From NCBI GenBank assembly GCA_964432875.1, contig CAYSPJ010000031.1:1-44590 (forward strand): a stretch of DNA of 44,590 nt, in the 5' to 3' direction. Source of the DNA: JACJYE01 sp964432875 (GTDB lineage: Bacteria > Bacteroidota > Bacteroidia > Chitinophagales > Saprospiraceae). The position numbers were made by a program, and so were the translations under genes. This document shows positions 34,569-43,788 of this stretch, one piece after another (the first letter of the stretch is position 1; every line of letters begins with the position of its first letter). The notes beneath the pieces were generated by a model. It did no database searches. It saw only the letters and a list, made by a program, of their open reading frames with translations, and was not told the origin of the DNA.

Positions 34569-34623
34569 GGCAGTAGGCAGTAGGCAGTTGGCAGTTGGCA
34601 GTAGGCAGTTGGCAGTTGGCAGT
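34569..34623. repeat. Heptamer tandem repeat GGCAGT(A/T), 7.9 units
   Basis: Seven full units plus six bases, in the order A, A, T, T, A, T, T for the last base. The tract starts at the gap edge and is probably longer in the genome. It belongs to the same family as the tract at the end of the window. The 224 bases between it and gcvH hold no gene. Confidence 0.95.
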
Positions 34624-34847
34624 CGCTCGGAGGGCGTCACGGACGAGTGCAGCGAGAGCGGGAAGGCAGTAGTGATGCTGTCTTGATTATCAAGATACTG
34701 CTCCTGTTTAAAATAATCGGTTATTTAGTGCCGTCAACACTAGATAGCCTTGGCAGTAAATTTTTTTCGCCAAAAAGAGTGGAGTCTTTAAAAATGAATT
34801 ACTTTTGGGCAGCTATTAATTGCAGACTATCAAAATTGTATTAACAC

Positions 34848-35240
34848 ATGCATTTTCCGGATAATCTAAAATACACTGAAGAACACGAGTGGATTCGTGT
34901 AGAAGGTGGTGATACTGCCTACATCGGCATCACTGATTTTGCACAGAGCGAACTGGGCGAATTGGTCTATATCGAAGTAGAGACCGTAGGGGAAACCTTG
35001 GAGCAGGGTGAGGTTTTTGGCACCGTAGAAGCGGTAAAGACTACTTCCGACTTGTACATGCCTGTTTCTGGCAAGATATTGGAATTCAACCCCTTGCTCG
35101 ATGAATCTGAAGGAGACGAACCCACCCGGGTGAATGAAGACCCTTATGGGGATGGCTGGATCATCAAGGTCAAATTAGCTGACTCCGAGGAGTTAGATAG
35201 TTTGATGGATGCTAAAGCTTATCAAGAACTAGTGCAATAA
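34848..35240 (+). CDS. gcvH: Glycine cleavage system H protein
   Basis: The lipoyl-carrying shuttle of the glycine cleavage system, 130 aa, canonical length. The lipoylated Lys is in the GTVEAVKTTSDLYMPVSG motif. The N-terminal PDNLKYTEEHEWIRVEG and YIGITDFAQSELGELVYIE are typical of GcvH, and NEDPYGDGWIIKVK lies near the C-terminus. The P and T proteins are not nearby, as is usual in Bacteroidota. TACTTTTG at 34800-34807 fits a -7 box 40 bases before the start, with no clear -33 element. It is followed by the VanZ-like gene, possibly in one unit with tonB. Confidence 0.96.
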   Translation: MHFPDNLKYTEEHEWIRVEGGDTAYIGITDFAQSELGELVYIEVETVGETLEQGEVFGTVEAVKTTSDLYMPVSGKILEFNPLLDESEGDEPTRVNEDPYGDGWIIKVKLADSEELDSLMDAKAYQELVQ

Positions 35241-35335
35241 ATTTTTATTTTTTTTCTATCCTACACACCAAACCCAACCTGAGTCGCATCTATCCTAGCA
35301 AACGAGTCAATTTAACGTTTTTTATCCCCGCCCTG

Positions 35336-35659
35336 ATGTGGGCGGCGGCGATTTTCACGCTTTCGACTTTCAAAGCCGTGACAGCCCCCAAGCTTGTCAC
35401 TTGGCTTGAACCAGATAAGCTGGCCCATGCCGCCGCTTATTTTGTCCTTGCCAGCCTAATCATGTGGGGGCTTCAGCGCAACGGCTGCCTGCGGCCCGGC
35501 CCGGCTGCCGTCGCCATCGGCGGCAGTGTGTTTTTCGGAATTGCGTTGGAAATCATTCAATTTGCTTTTTTCCCAGGCAGATTGTTCGAGTTCCGGGATA
35601 TTGTTGCAAATATTATCGGAGCAATTGCAAGTTTGTTAGTGTATTATTTGATAAAATAA
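35336..35659 (+). CDS. VanZ-like membrane protein, start uncertain
   Basis: A small membrane protein of the VanZ-like family, of unknown role outside glycopeptide resistance. From the ATG at 35336 it has 107 residues with three hydrophobic helices, the PDKLAHAAAYFVLA motif with its conserved Asp-Lys-x-x-His, and FGIALEIIQFAFFPGRLFEFRDIVANIIGA split over helices 3 and 4. The reading frame continues upstream as RIYPSKRVNLTFFIPAL, which completes the first membrane helix, but has no ATG, GTG or TTG before it. The true start may be a rare codon such as CTG at about 35279, or a base error hides an ATG. It lies 13 bases before the tonB-like gene. Confidence 0.75.
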   Translation: MWAAAIFTLSTFKAVTAPKLVTWLEPDKLAHAAAYFVLASLIMWGLQRNGCLRPGPAAVAIGGSVFFGIALEIIQFAFFPGRLFEFRDIVANIIGAIASLLVYYLIK

Positions 35660-35672
35660 AAACCTTGTCAGT

Positions 35673-36584
<912 letters not shown>

Positions 36585-36594
36585 GATAAACTGA

Positions 36595-36653
36595 GCTCTT
36601 TTACAAAAGCGGCCGATAGCCTAGACAGGTTATCGGCCGCTTCTGTAAAGAGC
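36595..36653 (+). terminator. Very long hairpin after tonB
   Basis: A nearly continuous 59-base hairpin: GCTCTTTTACA with TGTAAAGAGC (one bulged base), then a perfect 12-bp stem AAGCGGCCGATA (36607-36618) with TATCGGCCGCTT (36631-36642), and an inner CCT/AGG around AGAC. It starts 11 bases after the stop of tonB. Only a weak T-stretch (AACTTTT) follows, so it is a likely terminator or mRNA 3' end stabiliser. Confidence 0.6.
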
Positions 36654-36722
36654 AACTTTTGAAAAGATACGGCGTTTTATACGGTGAATACAATATAGCC
36701 GCTCCGATAAAATGATAAAAAA

Positions 36723-38528
36723 ATGATGCTCAGAAGCCTTATTTTAGTAGTGGGCCTATTCATTTCTGTCCTTGGCCTCGCTCAGGATGCCCGCCTCGCT
36801 CAGCAATACTTTCGCGATGGAGAATATGAAAAAGCTGCCATCCTTTATGAAAAGCTGTTTGAACAGAGTAATTACAATGACTATTACTTCGACCGTTATG
36901 TCGAAGCCTTGCTAGCCCTGGAGCAGTATGGTGAATGTGAAAAAGTGATCAAGAAGCAACTAAAGCGTACCCCAGACAATTCTCAGCTTTATGTCACCTA
37001 TGGCAAACTCTATGAACGCCAGTTTATGGATGTGGAAGCGGAGCAACAATATCAGAAAGCGATCGAAATACTGGCTAAGGACCAGTTTGTCATCACTCGC
37101 CTCGCCAATACCTTCATGGCTATGCCCAAGTATGAGCTGGCGATCAAAACCTATGAAAAAGGGGCGGAACTGCTGAAAGATGGGCAGGTCTTTGCCTATA
37201 ATCTGGGCGAGTTGTACCGCAGCCAAGGAGATACTCCCCGAATGGTAGAAAACTACCTCAATAGCATTGATGCTGACCCAGAGCGGGCCAACAACATCAA
37301 GTCCATCTTTCAAAGATTCCTTTTTGCCGATGATTATCGGGAACTGCAGGCACAGCTCTACAGCCGCATCCAGGCACAGCCCAATAATGTGGTTTACCCA
37401 GAGTTGCTAAGCTGGGCTTTCATCCAGCAAAAGGATTATCAGAGCGCTTTGCGGCAGGAGCGGGCACTCGACCGCCGCTTGCGCGAAAATGGCGGCCGCG
37501 TCTATCGGCTCGGAGAAATAGCGGCCAATGACCAGGCCTATGAAGCCGCCATTGCCGCTTATGAATACATCATCCAGGAAAAAGGGCCTAATTCCGCTTA
37601 TTACCTCGATGCCAAACGCGAGGTGCTGGGTTGCAAACGCAAGATGCTGGTAGAGGGGTATAGCTATACCCAAGAGCAGCTCCTGCAGCTTAAGGCAGAA
37701 TACGCATCCTTCCTGAACGAATTTGGGCGGTCTAAGCTTACGGCCAGCATCATCTTAGAGGAAGCTGAATTGCATGCGCTTTACCTCAACGACCTTGACC
37801 GTGCGATCCAGGTCCTGGCCGAAATGATCGAGTTCCCACTCATTGTCCCTACTCTTCAAGCTGTTGGCAAAATCAACCTGGCCGATTATTACTTGATGCA
37901 GGGTGAGGTATGGGAAGCTACCCTTTTGTACTCACAGGTAGATAAGGCTTTCAAAGAAGAGCCTCTCGGTCAGGAGGCGCGCTACCGCAATGCTAAACTA
38001 TCTTATTATGCCGGGGATTTCCAGTGGGCCCAGGCCCAGTTTGACATCCTGAAAGCCGCTACTTCTCGCTTTATCGCCAATGATGCCCTCGATTTATCGG
38101 TCTTTATCATGGATAATTTGGGGCTCGATACTTCCGATGTAGCCCTTAAATTATATGCCGATGCCGAACTGCTGGTCTTCCAGAACCGTTTTGGCGAAGC
38201 ATTCCAAAAGCTGGATTCCTTGAGAGCGGGCTTTGCCAGCCATTCTCTACAAGATGATCTGCTCTATCTGGAGGCTCAAATCCATAAGAAAAAAAGAGAA
38301 TACGATCAGGCTACCGAAAAGCTGATGGTGATTGTGGAAAAGTATGGGGAAGAAATCCGCGCTGATAATGCGCTCTTCGAATTGGGCCAATTGTATGAGC
38401 AACAGCTCAATGAGCGCGAAAAAGCATCAGGCTTCTATGAAACCTTGTTCATAGATTACTCCGGTAGCACTTTAGCCGTAGAGGCCAGAAAGCGCTACCG
38501 GGCTTTGAGAGGGGATGATATACCATAA
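36723..38528 (+). CDS. Exported TPR-repeat protein
   Basis: A 601-aa protein with a signal peptide (MMLRSLILVVGLFISVLGLAQ; Met2 at 36726 is an equal start candidate) and then TPR-like helical repeats along its whole length. The first are QYFRDGEYEKAAILYEKLF, RTPDNSQLYVTYGKLYERQF and MAMPKYELAIKTYEKGAEL. Later repeats (YYLMQGEVWEATLLYSQVDK, ELGQLYEQQLNEREKASGFY) resemble those of periplasmic or outer-membrane assembly factors such as YbgF or BamD-like proteins, but no specific family motif is seen. The mature protein begins QDARLAQQ, so it might be a substrate for the glutaminyl-cyclase-like enzyme. It converges on rpmH. Confidence 0.75.
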   Translation: MMLRSLILVVGLFISVLGLAQDARLAQQYFRDGEYEKAAILYEKLFEQSNYNDYYFDRYVEALLALEQYGECEKVIKKQLKRTPDNSQLYVTYGKLYERQFMDVEAEQQYQKAIEILAKDQFVITRLANTFMAMPKYELAIKTYEKGAELLKDGQVFAYNLGELYRSQGDTPRMVENYLNSIDADPERANNIKSIFQRFLFADDYRELQAQLYSRIQAQPNNVVYPELLSWAFIQQKDYQSALRQERALDRRLRENGGRVYRLGEIAANDQAYEAAIAAYEYIIQEKGPNSAYYLDAKREVLGCKRKMLVEGYSYTQEQLLQLKAEYASFLNEFGRSKLTASIILEEAELHALYLNDLDRAIQVLAEMIEFPLIVPTLQAVGKINLADYYLMQGEVWEATLLYSQVDKAFKEEPLGQEARYRNAKLSYYAGDFQWAQAQFDILKAATSRFIANDALDLSVFIMDNLGLDTSDVALKLYADAELLVFQNRFGEAFQKLDSLRAGFASHSLQDDLLYLEAQIHKKKREYDQATEKLMVIVEKYGEEIRADNALFELGQLYEQQLNEREKASGFYETLFIDYSGSTLAVEARKRYRALRGDDIP

Positions 38529-38548
38529 CCGGAGGTTAGGGTTAGGTT

Positions 38549-38581
38549 GAAAGGCTTGAAGTGGATTACTTCAGGCCTTTC
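38549..38581. terminator. Hairpin overlapping the rpmH stop codon
   Basis: GAAAGGC-T-TGAAG (38549-38561) pairs with CTTCA-G-GCCTTTC (38569-38581), a 13-bp stem with one G-U, around a 7-base loop that holds the rpmH stop codon. It lies between two convergent genes, so it could end transcription from either side, though neither side has a strong T-run. Confidence 0.45.
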
Positions 38582-38721
38582 TCGTCAGATACCGTAAGCT
38601 TATGACGGCCCTTGGCACGGCGACGGGCTAATACCCTGCGGCCATTCTTGGTGCTCATGCGTGAACGGAAGCCATGCTTGTTGGCTCTTTTCCTCTTGGA
38701 AGGTTGATATGTGCGTTTCAT
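38566..38721 (-). CDS. rpmH: 50S ribosomal protein L34
   Basis: A 51-aa very basic protein starting MKRTYQPSKRKRANKHGFRS and containing RRVLARRRAKGRHKLTVSDE, which is the universal L34 pattern. It binds 23S rRNA in the large ribosomal subunit. In many bacteria rpmH neighbours dnaA or rnpA; here it is alone downstream of frr with its own promoter at 38778-38808. The last seven residues (SDEKGLK) exceed the shortest L34 forms and are normal for Bacteroidota. Confidence 0.97.
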   Translation of the reverse strand: MKRTYQPSKRKRANKHGFRSRMSTKNGRRVLARRRAKGRHKLTVSDEKGLK

Positions 38722-38777
38722 TATCTGTGCGCTTTATAAAATGCTGAGAATTCAGGTTCGTTTTTTCAAAAGTCCGG

Positions 38778-38808
38778 CAAAGGTAAGGCGATTTTATGAA
38801 CTAGGCAA
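38778..38808 (-). promoter_or_regulatory. rpmH promoter
   Basis: On the minus strand TTG (38806-38808), 20 bases, TACCTTTG (38778-38785): a full match to the Bacteroidota primary promoter form. Transcription would begin about 50 bases before the rpmH ATG. Confidence 0.75.
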
Positions 38809-38873
38809 TGCCTGGCACAAGATAATTCGAAAATATCTTCTTCCTTCCCTCGCCAGCGGTAAATGCCGGAGGA

Positions 38874-39437
38874 TTAAATCGTCATAATGTCTTTTTCCTT
38901 GCTTTCGATGAGCTTATCCACTTTTTCCCCATATTTATTGGTCAGGTTTTGCACCTCGTCTTCCAGGCGCTTGCCGGCGTCCTCGGGAAATCCATCCTTA
39001 ACCTCCTTTTTGATATGCTCCATGGCATCGCGGCGGGCATTGCGGATGCTCACCTTCGCGTCTTCGCCAAGCGATTTAGATTTTTTGACGAGTTCCCGGC
39101 GGCGTTCCTCGGTTAGGGGGGGGATGTTGAGGCGTACTACTTCGCCATCGTTCTGGGGCGTCACGCCCAGGTTGGCTTCGAAGATCGCTTTTTCGATAGG
39201 CCCCAGCGAGGTTTTTTCCCAAGGCTGGATCACGATGGTGCGCGAGTCAGAGGTGCTCACATTGGCCACCTGATTGAGGGGGGTGGGCGAGCCGTAGTAA
39301 GCCACCAGCAGGCCAGAGAGCATAGCCGGCGAGGCTTTCCCGGCGCGTATTTTGCTCAATTCTTTTTGTAAATGGTCAATGGCATTTTCCATTGCTTCCT
39401 GAGCTTCTTCTACGTATAGATTTACTTCGTCTTGCAT
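38874..39437 (-). CDS. frr: Ribosome recycling factor
   Basis: RRF splits post-termination ribosomes together with EF-G. The 187-aa product has the canonical N-terminal helix and the KIRAGKASPAMLSGL motif, the LNQVANVSTSDSRTIVIQPW segment, IPPLTEERRRELVK and the C-terminal helix DVQNLTNKYG-like stretch ending in KDIMTI. Length is typical. It has its own promoter (39509-39540). In many bacteria frr follows pyrH; here the upstream neighbour is a membrane peptidase transcribed in the same direction 136 bases away. Confidence 0.97.
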   Translation of the reverse strand: MQDEVNLYVEEAQEAMENAIDHLQKELSKIRAGKASPAMLSGLLVAYYGSPTPLNQVANVSTSDSRTIVIQPWEKTSLGPIEKAIFEANLGVTPQNDGEVVRLNIPPLTEERRRELVKKSKSLGEDAKVSIRNARRDAMEHIKKEVKDGFPEDAGKRLEDEVQNLTNKYGEKVDKLIESKEKDIMTI

Positions 39438-39508
39438 AAGTCAAAAAAGGTTTATGTCTGTTTCTACTCCCCTGGCATTTACGCGAAGCGCCCGGGCAGA
39501 GGCAGGGG

Positions 39509-39540
39509 TAAAGATAAATAGCTTAGCCCCGGATGTGCAA
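39509..39540 (-). promoter_or_regulatory. frr promoter
   Basis: On the minus strand TTG (39538-39540), 21 bases, TATCTTTA (39509-39516), one base off TAnnTTTG. It lies about 70 bases before the frr ATG. Confidence 0.6.
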
Positions 39541-39573
39541 AAATAGGAAAAAACATTTTCAAGGCCCCAAAAA

Positions 39574-40266
39574 CTAATTCCTATTTGAGCTGGAATACCT
39601 TAATATCAGGTATAACAACATGACCAGGGAAGACAAGGCGGCGGAGACGTAGGTCATCGCCGCCCACCACAAGGCATCTTTAGCACCAGCGTATTCGGCA
39701 CCCTTGGCTACATTAGCCTGGTCTAGCCAAGCCAGTGCGCGGCGGCTGGCATCGAATTCTACCGGCAGCGTGACAAAGGCAAATAGCGTAGTGACCGCGA
39801 AAGCGATGATGGTGATCAACATGATCTGCGGCATGCTAGACAAGGTCATGAAAGCAATGATCAGCAACCATTGCTGAGCCATGGCTGAGATGTTGACTAC
39901 GGGCACCAGGGCCGAGCGCAATTGCAACATATTGTAAGCTTGGGCATGCTGCACAGCGTGGCCACATTCATGTGCTGCCACTGCTGCCGAGGCTATGCTA
40001 TAGCCATTGTAAACATCCTGGCTCAAGCTCACCGTCTTGGTCAGAGGGTTGTAGTGGTCGGTCAGCATACCCTGGCCCATGACGATTTTGACATCATGGA
40101 TACCAAAGTGGCGGAGCATCTCTTCAGCTATCTGCCGCCCGGTCAGCCCTGAGCGGATGGGGATACGGCTATATTTGCCAAACTTGGACTTCAACTGCTG
40201 GCTGATCAGCATGCCTACTACTGAAAGTATACCAGCCACCACCATATATCCATAGTAAGACTCCAT
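39574..40266 (-). CDS. YugP-like membrane zinc metallopeptidase
   Basis: A 230-aa membrane protein of the neutral zinc metallopeptidase (YugP-like) family. The zinc motif is HECGHAVQHA, with GRQIAEEMLRHFGI before it and LSQDVYNGYSIASAAVAAHE leading in. Hydrophobic helices are at the N-terminus (about 5-22), at about 130-170 and near the C-terminus (about 200-225), so the active site probably faces the cytoplasm or lies at the membrane. The substrate is not known. It starts 12 bases after serS on the same strand and should be co-transcribed with it. Confidence 0.88.
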   Translation of the reverse strand: MESYYGYMVVAGILSVVGMLISQQLKSKFGKYSRIPIRSGLTGRQIAEEMLRHFGIHDVKIVMGQGMLTDHYNPLTKTVSLSQDVYNGYSIASAAVAAHECGHAVQHAQAYNMLQLRSALVPVVNISAMAQQWLLIIAFMTLSSMPQIMLITIIAFAVTTLFAFVTLPVEFDASRRALAWLDQANVAKGAEYAGAKDALWWAAMTYVSAALSSLVMLLYLILRYSSSNRN

Positions 40267-40278
40267 AATGCGAAAAAG

Positions 40279-41556
40279 TTAATTCAATAAATCAAAGCCA
40301 GTATAATGGCGAAGCACCTTGGGAATAACAATCCCCTCGGGCGTTTGGTTGTTTTCCAGCAGGGCAGCCATAATCCTGGCCAGCGCCAGGGCGCTACCGT
40401 TGAGGGTGTGTGCAAGGCGGGTAGTTTTGCCATCGCGAAAGCGCAGCTTCATCCGGTTGCTTTGGAAAGTTTCAAAATTAGAAACCGAGCTGACTTCCAG
40501 CCAGCGCTTTTGGGCAGCGGAGAAGACCTCGAAATCAAAAGTCAATGCCGAGGTGAAGCTCATGTCGCCGCCACAAAGACGCAGGATACGGTAGGGGAGC
40601 TCTAGCTGGTCGAGCAGCCCAGAGACGTGGGCAAGCATCTCCTGAAGGGTTTCGTAAGACTTGTCGGGGTGTTGGAGCACTACGATTTCTACTTTGTCAA
40701 ATTGGTGTACCCGGTTGAGCCCCCGCACATGGGCGCCATAAGAGCCGGCCTCCCGGCGGAAACAAGGGGTATAGGCGGTCATTTTAACCGGGAAGTCGCG
40801 CTCATCGAGGATGGTATCCCGGTAAATATTGGTGACTGGCACTTCAGCCGTGGGGATTAAATAGAGGTTGTCCCGTTCTGCATAGTACATCTGCCCTTCC
40901 TTGTCGGGCAATTGGCCGGTGGCACGGGCGGTTTCTTCATTAACCATTAGCGGTGGGATGACTTCCAGGTAGCCGGCCTTGGTCGCCTCATCCAGGAAGA
41001 AGGAGATCAGTGCCCGTTCCAGTTTAGCGCCTTTACCCCAGTATACGGGGAAGCCTGAGCCGGTAAGCTTGACGCCCAACTCCAGGTCGAACACCTTATA
41101 TTTAGTTGCCAGTTCCCAATGTGGCAGCGCGCTCTCGCCCAGTTCGGGCAGTGGCTTATCCCAGGCTTGGTATACCTCGTTGTCTTCCGGAGAGCTCCCC
41201 GGGGGTACAGATTCATGCGGGATGTTGGGCACTTGCAGCAGCAAGTTTTCCAATTGGGCCTTGGATTGCTGTAGTTGTTCCTCCAGGGCGCTAGACTGTT
41301 CTTTAAGCGCCGCTACTTCCGCGCGCTTGGCCTCGCCTTCGGCGGCTTTGCCTTCCTTCATGAGTATGCCAATAGACTTGGAGAGCTGGTTGCGTTGAGC
41401 CAGTAGCTTATCCAGCTCGGTTTGTACTTCCTTGCGGGTATCGTCCAGCCTTAGGATATCATCGATGATCTTCAAATCTTCATCTGAGAAATTTTTGACT
41501 TTCAGCCCTTTGAGCACCTGGCTTTTTTGGGCTCTGATGTAGTTGAGTTCAAGCAT
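40279..41556 (-). CDS. serS: Seryl-tRNA synthetase
   Basis: A 425-aa class II synthetase charging tRNA-Ser. The N-terminal 110 residues are the long coiled-coil arm that reaches the tRNA (LDKLLAQRNQLSKSIG... EEQLQQSKAQLENLL). The catalytic core shows motif 2 (PCFRREAGSYG), the serine-binding TAEVPVTNIYRD, and motif 3 (GSALALARIMAALLENNQT). Length and order are standard. TATCTTTG on the minus strand at 41627-41634 is a likely -7 box, about 75 bases upstream, without a good -33 match. It is first in a two-gene unit with the membrane peptidase. Confidence 0.97.
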   Translation of the reverse strand: MLELNYIRAQKSQVLKGLKVKNFSDEDLKIIDDILRLDDTRKEVQTELDKLLAQRNQLSKSIGILMKEGKAAEGEAKRAEVAALKEQSSALEEQLQQSKAQLENLLLQVPNIPHESVPPGSSPEDNEVYQAWDKPLPELGESALPHWELATKYKVFDLELGVKLTGSGFPVYWGKGAKLERALISFFLDEATKAGYLEVIPPLMVNEETARATGQLPDKEGQMYYAERDNLYLIPTAEVPVTNIYRDTILDERDFPVKMTAYTPCFRREAGSYGAHVRGLNRVHQFDKVEIVVLQHPDKSYETLQEMLAHVSGLLDQLELPYRILRLCGGDMSFTSALTFDFEVFSAAQKRWLEVSSVSNFETFQSNRMKLRFRDGKTTRLAHTLNGSALALARIMAALLENNQTPEGIVIPKVLRHYTGFDLLN

Positions 41557-41892
41557 AATGCAGTATGGTTTGAAATAGTTTGAGTGGGGATTGAACTTTA
41601 GCGAAAACTTTTGGTTACTTTTTTTGCAAAGATAGTACTAGAATTCAAAATTAAGTGTAATTTTGTAGCAGCAAAAGCGTATCGGCACACCATACGCCCT
41701 TGGCCGCCGCCATAGTGCATGTTGTACTCTCTATCCTGTTATTTCCCATTTGGATTAGGAAGTTTATCGGGTTCGCAAGAGTTTTGTTTGGCGTTAAGCA
41801 ATAATTCCCACAATTGTCTTTGTTTCTGCAACAACCTCTGATGTTAAAAAAATTCTAACACAATACTACTCTAATTTTCAGTAACTAATATC
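41557..41892. promoter_or_regulatory. Divergent serS/rho promoter region and long rho leader
   Basis: In these 336 bases the minus strand has TATCTTTG (41627-41634) for serS, and the plus strand has TAATTTTG (41658-41665), a possible rho -7 box. From there the rho leader would be about 220 bases and contains a hairpin GCGTAT/ATACGC (about 41679-41699) and a TGTTA/TAACA hairpin (about 41841-41859). Rho genes are often autoregulated through termination in their leader; that this applies here is inference. I see no ORF. Confidence 0.45.
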
Positions 41893-43773
41893 ATGCTGGA
41901 TATATCACAATTAAACTACATGCTCGTGCCTGAGCTAAGAGAGCTGGCTGAGCAAATCGGGCTTACTGCCTACAAGCGCCTGAATAAACAGGAGTTGATT
42001 TATAAAATCCTCGATCATCAGGCTGCTCAAGCCCCCAAAAAAGCCAACCGCCCAAGTGCGGATGAAGAACAGGCTAACCAGCCCCGAAATGTCAACAAGC
42101 CAAGAGGGGGGCAGCAAAGCCCTGCCGATAAGGATGCGGATAACTATGAAGATGATGAAGATGATGAAGATGACGACGACCGCTTCAGAGACGAGGATGA
42201 TAACGATGAGGACGATGAGCTAGGAGAGGACGGGCAAAACCGCCGCCGCAGAGTGCGCCGCCGCATTGTTAAAGTGGCTGATGATGGGCCATCTAAAAAA
42301 GAACTTTTCACTAAAAAGCCTAGTCTGCCCGAAGAAGATCGCCCCGTCCGGGAAGTACCTCAAAACCGGGAGCAGGATCAAGGGCAGGGTAGAAGCCGGG
42401 AAAGAGAGCCCCAGAACCGAGACAGAGACCGGGATAGAGAGCGCGAGCCGCAGAGAGGAGGTAGAGAGCGCGAGGCTTATAGGGAAAGGGAGCGCGAGCC
42501 TTTTAAGGAAAGGGAACGCGAGATAGACAAAGAGAAGGAACGCGAGCGCGAGATAGACCGGGAAAGAGATAGCACCCCCTCGAAAGAACATCGTGAGAAG
42601 GCCCCCGCCCCTCCGCCAGTTGAGGAAAGCGATGAAAAATTCGACGTCGAACTCGATGGCATCATTGAGGGCGAAGGCATTCTCGAAATGATGCCCGATG
42701 GCTATGGCTTTTTGCGCTCTTCTGATTACAATTATCTCACTTCTCCCGATGATATCTACGTATCGCCCTCGCAGATCAAATTATTCGGACTGCGCACCGG
42801 TGATACGGTGCGTGGGGCTATCCGCCCGCCGAAAGAAGGAGAAAAGTATTTCGCCCTCTTGCGCGTTTCTAAAATCAATGGTTTAAACCCGCAAGATATT
42901 AGAGACCGCGTGCCTTTTGACTACCTCACGCCCTTATTCCCCCAGGAGAAATTGAGGCTGACGTCCTCTCCTACCGGGCGCGATCTGGGCAACCGCATGA
43001 TTGATCTGTTTACTCCAATTGGCAAGGGGCAGCGTGGCTTGATCGTCGCTCAGCCTAAAACCGGTAAAACCTTCCTGCTCAAAGACTTGGCCAATGCCAT
43101 TGCGAAAAACCACCCCGAGTGCTACATCATCGTGTTGCTGGTGGATGAACGCCCGGAAGAAGTCACCGACTTCAAGCGCAGCGTCAATGCGGAAGTGGTA
43201 GCTTCTACTTTTGACGAGCCTGCCGACAACCACGTTCGAGTGGCGGCCATCGTGCTGGAGAAAGCTAAGCGGCTGGTGGAATGCGGCCATGATGTGGTTA
43301 TTTTGCTTGACTCCATCACCCGCCTGGCGCGTGCCTATAACACCGTGGCCCCGGCTAGCGGCAAAGTGCTCTCGGGCGGTGTCGAAGCCAATGCCCTGCA
43401 CAAGCCCAAGAAGTTCTTTGGCGCTGCCCGTAATATCGAAGATGGCGGCTCCCTGACCATCCTGGCTACTGCCCTCATTGATACTGGCTCCAAGATGGAC
43501 GGGGTGATTTTTGAAGAATTCAAAGGCACCGGCAACATGGAATTGCAACTCGATCGCAACCTGTCGAACAAGCGCATGTTCCCAGCCATCGACCTTACCA
43601 AGTCTAGCACTCGCCGCGACGACTTGCTTATGGATAAGGATACCCTGCAGCGCATGTTCATCCTGCGCAACCACCTGGCGGATATGAAGCCGGAGGAGGC
43701 ATTCGAATTCCTGCGCAAGCACATGGTGAGCACTTCCAGCAATGAGGAGTTCCTGACTTCGATGAATGGATAA
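41893..43773 (+). CDS. rho: Transcription termination factor Rho with long disordered insert
   Basis: Rho is a hexameric RNA-dependent ATPase that ends transcription. The 626-aa product is about 200 residues longer than E. coli Rho. Residues 1-45 are the Rho_N helical domain. Residues 46-250 are low complexity: an acidic run (85-112, mostly Asp/Glu), RRRRVRRR (117-124), then Arg-Glu/Arg-Asp repeats (163-225). The RNA-binding cold-shock domain begins near 256 (GEGILEMMPDGYGFLRS). The ATPase core has Walker A QPKTGKTF, Walker B VVILLDSITRLARAYN and the secondary RNA-binding GSLTILATALIDTGSKMD region. Such insert regions are known in Bacteroidota Rho; in Bacteroides thetaiotaomicron the disordered region supports phase separation. 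A strong hairpin follows the gene. Confidence 0.96.
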   Translation: MLDISQLNYMLVPELRELAEQIGLTAYKRLNKQELIYKILDHQAAQAPKKANRPSADEEQANQPRNVNKPRGGQQSPADKDADNYEDDEDDEDDDDRFRDEDDNDEDDELGEDGQNRRRRVRRRIVKVADDGPSKKELFTKKPSLPEEDRPVREVPQNREQDQGQGRSREREPQNRDRDRDREREPQRGGREREAYREREREPFKEREREIDKEKEREREIDRERDSTPSKEHREKAPAPPPVEESDEKFDVELDGIIEGEGILEMMPDGYGFLRSSDYNYLTSPDDIYVSPSQIKLFGLRTGDTVRGAIRPPKEGEKYFALLRVSKINGLNPQDIRDRVPFDYLTPLFPQEKLRLTSSPTGRDLGNRMIDLFTPIGKGQRGLIVAQPKTGKTFLLKDLANAIAKNHPECYIIVLLVDERPEEVTDFKRSVNAEVVASTFDEPADNHVRVAAIVLEKAKRLVECGHDVVILLDSITRLARAYNTVAPASGKVLSGGVEANALHKPKKFFGAARNIEDGGSLTILATALIDTGSKMDGVIFEEFKGTGNMELQLDRNLSNKRMFPAIDLTKSSTRRDDLLMDKDTLQRMFILRNHLADMKPEEAFEFLRKHMVSTSSNEEFLTSMNG

Positions 43774-43788
43774 GCATTGAGCTTGGTT

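Noticed and set aside
34469..34583. Citrate synthase continuing through the N run to a stop at 34583
   Set aside because: The 100 N are a placeholder, and the following bases are tandem repeat, so the stop has no meaning.
34569..34623. CRISPR array
   Set aside because: The units are 7 bases in direct tandem with no spacers, and no cas genes are present.
34647..34844. A 65-codon frame before gcvH
   Set aside because: AT-rich intergenic sequence containing the gcvH -7 box, with no protein-like pattern.
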